From: Burkholderiales bacterium
GTDB taxonomy: Bacteria; Pseudomonadota; Gammaproteobacteria; Burkholderiales; Burkholderiaceae_F
Reading direction: 5' to 3'
Assembly: GCA_021298875.1 (NCBI GenBank)
Contig: JAJTHJ010000326.1
Location: 1 to 8,112 of the forward strand
Length of the DNA: 8,112 nucleotides
The notes below the pieces were generated by a model. The model saw only the letters and a list, made by a program, of their open reading frames with translations. It did not search any database and had not been told where the DNA came from. Positions 4,855 to 8,112 of the stretch are shown here, in pieces. Positions within the stretch are counted from its first letter, which is position 1. Each line of letters begins with the position of its first letter. The position numbers were made by a program, and so were the translations under genes.

Positions 4855-6053
4855 GAAAAAGCCGCAATCCCCGTCTGCGCCCGCCCGAGGATCAGCGCGT
4901 GAATGTCATGCGTGCCCTCGTAGGTGTTCACCACCTCCAGGTTGACCAGATGGCGGATCACGCCGTACTCGTCGGAGATGCCGTTGCCGCCCAGCATGTC
5001 GCGCGCGGCGCGGGCGATCTCCAGCGCCTTGCCGCAGGAGTTGCGCTTCATGATGCTGGTGATCTCCACCGCCGCGCTGCCCTCGTCCTTCATTCGGCCC
5101 AGCCGCAGGCAGCCTTGCAGGCCCAAGGCGATCTCGGTCTGCATGTCGGCGAGTTTTTTCTGGATCAGTTGATTGGCGGCCAAGGGGCGGCCGAACTGCT
5201 TGCGGTCGAGCACGTACTGCCGTGCGCGGAACCAGCAATCCTCGGCTGCGCCCAGCGCGCCCCAGGCAATGCCGTAGCGCGCGCTGTTGAGACACGTGAA
5301 CGGGCCTTTCAGCCCTTCGACGTTCGGCAGCTCGTTCTCGGCCGGCACGAACACGTCGTCCATCACGATTTCGCCGGTGGTGCTGGCGCGCAGGCCGACT
5401 TTGCCGTGGATCGCCGGGGCCGACAGACCCGTCATGCCTTTTTCGAGGATGAACCCGTGGATGCGCCCGGCGCCGTTCTTGGCCCAGACCACGAACACGT
5501 CGGCAAACGGCGAGTTGCTGATCCAGTTCTTCGCGCCATGCAGGCGGAAGCCACCCGGCACGCTGTGCGCGCGCGTCTCCATGCTGCCGGGGTCGGAGCC
5601 GTGGTTGGGCTCGGTCAGGCCAAAGCAGCCAATCCACTCGCCGGTGGCGAGCTTGGGCAGGTACTTGCGCCGCTGCGCTTCGGAACCGAACTCGTAGATC
5701 GGCACCATCACGAGCGAGCTTTGCACGCTCATCATCGAGCGGTAGCCGCTGTCCACGCGCTCGATCTCGCGTGCGATCAGCCCGTAGCAGACGTAGTTCA
5801 GCCCCGCGCCGCCATACTCGGCCGGGATCGTCGGCCCCAACAGGCCGAGTTCGCCCATCTCGCGGAAGATCGCCGGGTCGGTGTGCTCGCGGCGGAAGGC
5901 TTCCAGGATGTGCGGCGCCAGCTTGTCCTGTGCGTAACGCCGGGCAGCGTCACGCACCATGCGCTCCTCTGCGGTCAGCTGCGCGTCGAGCAGCAGCGGG
6001 TCGTCCCAGTGGAAGCTGGGCTTTGGCGAAGAGTCCGGCGTGCGGGCGCTCAT
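4851..6053 (-). CDS. gcdH: Glutaryl-CoA dehydrogenase
   Basis: This FAD enzyme oxidises and decarboxylates glutaryl-CoA to crotonyl-CoA in the breakdown of lysine, tryptophan, glutarate and some aromatics, passing electrons to ETF. The 400 residues are normal for the family. The N-terminal helical domain contains IPAEYGGAGLNYVCYG (77-92) and SGYRSMMSVQSSLVM (102-116), with Arg105 at the place of the substrate-binding Arg of human GCDH. The middle beta domain has FGLTEPNHGSDPGSM (144-158) and KNWISNS (175-181). The C-terminal domain has RKQFGRPL (284-291), MLGGNGISDEY (353-363) and NTYEGTHDIHALILGR (376-391), where Glu379 is the catalytic base. This TYEGTHDIH form and the SVQSS segment separate it from other acyl-CoA dehydrogenases. 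ATG 6051-6053 is chosen; a TTG six bases upstream (6059) is a weaker alternative. No clear Shine-Dalgarno is present. Confidence 0.95.
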   Translation of the reverse strand: MSARTPDSSPKPSFHWDDPLLLDAQLTAEERMVRDAARRYAQDKLAPHILEAFRREHTDPAIFREMGELGLLGPTIPAEYGGAGLNYVCYGLIAREIERVDSGYRSMMSVQSSLVMVPIYEFGSEAQRRKYLPKLATGEWIGCFGLTEPNHGSDPGSMETRAHSVPGGFRLHGAKNWISNSPFADVFVVWAKNGAGRIHGFILEKGMTGLSAPAIHGKVGLRASTTGEIVMDDVFVPAENELPNVEGLKGPFTCLNSARYGIAWGALGAAEDCWFRARQYVLDRKQFGRPLAANQLIQKKLADMQTEIALGLQGCLRLGRMKDEGSAAVEITSIMKRNSCGKALEIARAARDMLGGNGISDEYGVIRHLVNLEVVNTYEGTHDIHALILGRAQTGIAAFS

Positions 6054-6119
6054 GAGCAAAAGTCGAAATTCGTGGAACGAAAGTTATCGGGCGCGGCCGA
6101 CCCGACCCCCCGACTGGCG

Positions 6120-6533
6120 TCAGGGAAGCTGAATCTTGCCGCCGCCGCCCATAGCGGGAGGCATGCCGCCGGGGCCGAACGCACCGCCGCCGCCAGCGCC
6201 GGGAATGACGAGCGACGAAGCGGCCTGCCTCCGCATGTCCTGCAATTCGCGTATGGCGCGCTCGAAGGCTTCACGCGCGTAATCGCCGTATCTTTCGACC
6301 GCTTCGGCGAGGCCCCCGGCCTCGATTTCGAAGCTGATCGGCAGGGCGCCGACGTTGGTCATCATTTGCGCCTCGCCCACGTATACGGTTCGGCGGCCGG
6401 GATCGGCGCTGCCGTCGCTGCGGATGGGTACCAGGACGCGCACGGTGCCAACCTTGCGGTCGGTGACGAGTTCTTCGCGCCACAAGTCGGTGGCGTCCAT
6501 GCGTGCGTCGCGCGGGTTGCCTGCCTCGGCCAT
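6120..6533 (-). CDS. Uncharacterised 137-residue protein
   Basis: This is a soluble protein of unknown function, without signal peptide or membrane segment. Residues 10-70 are rich in beta-type sequence with a charged TDLWREELVTDRKVGTVRVL (15-34), followed by RTVYVGEAQMMTNVGALPIS (48-67). A charged helix follows (72-104, AEAVERYGDYAREAFERAIR), then a flexible Gly/Pro tail (111-132) and the terminal KIQLP. I recall similar proteins annotated only as hypothetical in betaproteobacteria, but could not search here. The start ATG (6531-6533) is supported by AGAGGA eight bases upstream; longer readings run into the divergent kinase gene. It lies 66 bases upstream of gcdH on the same strand and could be co-transcribed. 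Nothing in it points to a role in glutaryl-CoA metabolism. Confidence 0.8.
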   Translation of the reverse strand: MAEAGNPRDARMDATDLWREELVTDRKVGTVRVLVPIRSDGSADPGRRTVYVGEAQMMTNVGALPISFEIEAGGLAEAVERYGDYAREAFERAIRELQDMRRQAASSLVIPGAGGGGAFGPGGMPPAMGGGGKIQLP

Positions 6534-6681
6534 CGTAACGATCCTCTGCTGCGGGTGAACGAACGGCGCGAAGCATAGCGGCAGCGCCCGGGTTGGGGCC
6601 GGCCGCTGTCGGCGGCGCCCGGTTCGCGGTAGTCTTGCGCCGCGCCGGGAAGCCGGAGTTTGCGCAGCGGGCCAAGCGTCG
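6534..6681. promoter_or_regulatory. Divergent intergenic region
   Basis: These 148 bases separate the 137-residue gene (-) from the histidine kinase gene (+), so promoters for both should lie here. Apart from the Shine-Dalgarno at 6542-6547 I see no convincing -35/-10 pair, operator palindrome or terminator. The region is very GC-rich, which makes eye recognition of promoters unreliable. Confidence 0.45.
6542..6547 (-). promoter_or_regulatory. Ribosome binding site of the 137-residue gene
   Basis: On the - strand this reads AGAGGA, eight bases before the ATG at 6533. It decides that start against longer in-frame readings that overlap the kinase gene. Confidence 0.7.
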
Positions 6682-8112
6682 ATGTCGATGTCCTCCAATC
6701 CGCGTAGCACTGAGCCCGGCGGCGATCCGGCGGCGGAGAGCCTGATCGGTGGGCGTCGCGAGCGCCCCGAGAGCCTTCTGCGAACTCGGTCCAGGGCCGT
6801 GCCGGGCGATGCCGCGACACGCCGGAGCACAGCCGGCAGCGCCGACGCGGCCTCGGGACACGCCGCCGAGGTACCGTCCAGCGCGGAGTCGGCCGACGAC
6901 GGGCTGATGTCGGTGCCGCCCTCCGAGGAGCCCGCCTTCCGTGCCAGTTTGGCGCGTCGGATTGCGGCGGCGGCGGCCTGGGTTCTTCCGGCTTACGCCG
7001 TTGCGATCGCCGTGGCGGCAGGCCTCGACGCGATGCGCGGCGGCGCCACGGCGAGCGGATGGATGCAGTGGATCGGCTGGGGGCTGGTTAGCCTGCCTTT
7101 GCTGGCGCTGATGGCGCTGGCGCATCGGCGGGAGGACGTGGAGCGCTACCCGCACTGGTTGCTGGCCGGCCTGGCGGTGGTCGGTATCGGCTGGGTCGTG
7201 CTGCGCGCGAGCGCCCCGGTGCCGGACACCCTGGCCACGCATAGCGGGTCGCTGGAACTTCTGCTCGTGCTGCTGCTGGCCGCTGCGCAGCCGGTCTTGC
7301 TGCCGGGGCTGCTCGTGGCGCTGCTGCTGTGGGGGCTTCAAGCGTGGGTTCTCTGGAGCGGGCGGGAATCGCTCGCGGCGTACGCGGCCGAGCAACTGGG
7401 CATGCTGCAGGCGGTGGCGATTGGCACGGCCCTGAGCGTGCTGCTCGGTCGGCTGGCTCGGGCCGAGTTTGCGGCGCGGCGGACGCTGATCGCGCACCGC
7501 GACCGCTTCGAGCGCATCAAGCAGTCGCGTACGCGCTTCATCGCCGCCGCCAGCCACGACTTGCGCCAGCCGCTGCATGCCGTGGCCTTTCTGTCGCAAG
7601 CGCTGCGCGCGCGCTTGAAGGACCCGCCAGCAGAGACCGTCCTGCGGCGCCTGGAGCAGGCGGCACAGACCACCGATCACATGATCCGCGACCTGCTAGA
7701 GCTCACCAAGCTCGATGCCGGCGCCGTCGAACTGCGCCTGCAGCCGGTGCCGCTGCACACGATTTTCGAGAACGTGCACAGCGAGTTTGCCCAGCAGGCG
7801 CAGGCCAAGGGGCTGACCCTGCACGTGTACAAGACGGATCTGGTTTGTCGCAGCGACCCGGTGGCCTTGCAGCGCATCGTCTCGAACCTGGTCTCCAACG
7901 CCATCCGGTACACGGATGTTGGTCTGGTTTATCTGCGTGCGGTCGCAGCCGACGGCATGGTGCGGATCCGCGTGCGCGACACCGGCATCGGCATTGCCGC
8001 GCAGGATCGGGAGCACGTGTTCGAGGAGTTTCACCAAGTGCGCAAGGATCGCGGTGGCACCGGGCTGGGCTTGGCCATTACCAAACGGGTCGTCGAAGCG
8101 CTCGATCAACGC
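6682..8112 (+). CDS. Membrane sensor histidine kinase, 3' end cut by the window
   Basis: An open frame of 477 codons runs to the window end without a stop. Residues 1-93 are polar and rich in Ser, Ala, Gly, Glu and Arg, probably disordered and cytoplasmic. Hydrophobic segments follow at about 94-113, 127-148, 158-174, 191-225 (long enough for two) and 238-260, making five or six membrane helices with short loops. A charged linker leads to the dimerisation/phosphoacceptor domain with SHDLRQPLHAV and phosphorylated His292. The ATPase domain shows the N box (RIVSNLVSNAIRYT, Asn406), G1 (DTGIGIA, from Asp433), the F box (FEEFHQV) and G2 (GGTGLGLA, 458-465). The SHDLRQPL type of H-box often occurs in hybrid kinases, so a receiver domain may follow outside the window. 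ATG 6682 or 6688 are the only starts; neither has a strong Shine-Dalgarno. The signal sensed is unknown. Confidence 0.9.
   Translation, partial: MSMSSNPRSTEPGGDPAAESLIGGRRERPESLLRTRSRAVPGDAATRRSTAGSADAASGHAAEVPSSAESADDGLMSVPPSEEPAFRASLARRIAAAAAWVLPAYAVAIAVAAGLDAMRGGATASGWMQWIGWGLVSLPLLALMALAHRREDVERYPHWLLAGLAVVGIGWVVLRASAPVPDTLATHSGSLELLLVLLLAAAQPVLLPGLLVALLLWGLQAWVLWSGRESLAAYAAEQLGMLQAVAIGTALSVLLGRLARAEFAARRTLIAHRDRFERIKQSRTRFIAAASHDLRQPLHAVAFLSQALRARLKDPPAETVLRRLEQAAQTTDHMIRDLLELTKLDAGAVELRLQPVPLHTIFENVHSEFAQQAQAKGLTLHVYKTDLVCRSDPVALQRIVSNLVSNAIRYTDVGLVYLRAVAADGMVRIRVRDTGIGIAAQDREHVFEEFHQVRKDRGGTGLGLAITKRVVEALDQR

Noticed and set aside
4767..6578. A 603-codon open frame on the + strand, opposite gcdH and the 137-residue gene
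   Set aside because: Its product (ITDHGSRITDHG, then His/Ala/Gln-rich sequence) is translated heptamer repeat and the antisense of gcdH. High GC at third positions opens long antisense frames. gcdH on the - strand has full family motifs.
6271..7680. A 469-codon open frame on the - strand opposite the histidine kinase
   Set aside because: It is Arg/Gln/His-rich shadow sequence with no motif. The + strand frame carries all kinase boxes.

Overview
The window is a GC-rich stretch of proteobacterial chromosome. The protein style fits a betaproteobacterium, probably Burkholderiales or a relative: a purE-purK-tsaC order, a GDSL lipoprotein, and a histidine kinase with a SHDLRQPL H-box. The taxon is inferred from protein resemblance only. 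No mobile element, tRNA, rRNA, CRISPR array or phage gene is visible. The genes are mostly housekeeping and catabolic; the unusual material lies between them.

Left part, + strand (1-3559): the 3' end of purE, then purK, so two consecutive steps of de novo purine synthesis (AIR to N5-CAIR to CAIR). Next comes a Sua5-type threonylcarbamoyl-AMP synthase, which starts the t6A37 modification of tRNA. Last is a secreted GDSL/SGNH esterase-like lipoprotein with its own good ribosome binding site. A perfect bidirectional terminator hairpin (3578-3603) separates this block from a convergent - strand block.

Middle part, - strand (6533 down to 3615): a 137-residue protein of unknown function, glutaryl-CoA dehydrogenase (gcdH, lysine/tryptophan/aromatic catabolism through glutaryl-CoA), an alpha/beta hydrolase, and a SemiSWEET-type sugar transporter whose start overlaps the hydrolase stop by 14 bases. 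Right part, + strand: a membrane sensor histidine kinase, divergent from the 137-residue gene and cut off by the window end.

The most striking signal is a set of foldback arrays of short iterated words filling three same-strand gene junctions. purK/tsaC (1471-1530) and gcdH/hydrolase (4652-4854) carry tandem 7-base words: GT-starting words follow the upstream stop codon, and their reverse complements, ending in AC, precede the next start. The words differ (GTTGTCG/CGACAAC against GTGATCC/GGATCAC), but the arrangement and the 7-base period are the same. In both cases the first heptamer contains the TGA stop of the upstream gene, and the last ends only 4-8 bases before the downstream ATG, leaving no recognisable Shine-Dalgarno. 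The purE/purK junction holds a third foldback: tandem small hairpins with a constant CTGCG loop and changing but complementary stems, facing inverted copies. The other junctions look ordinary.
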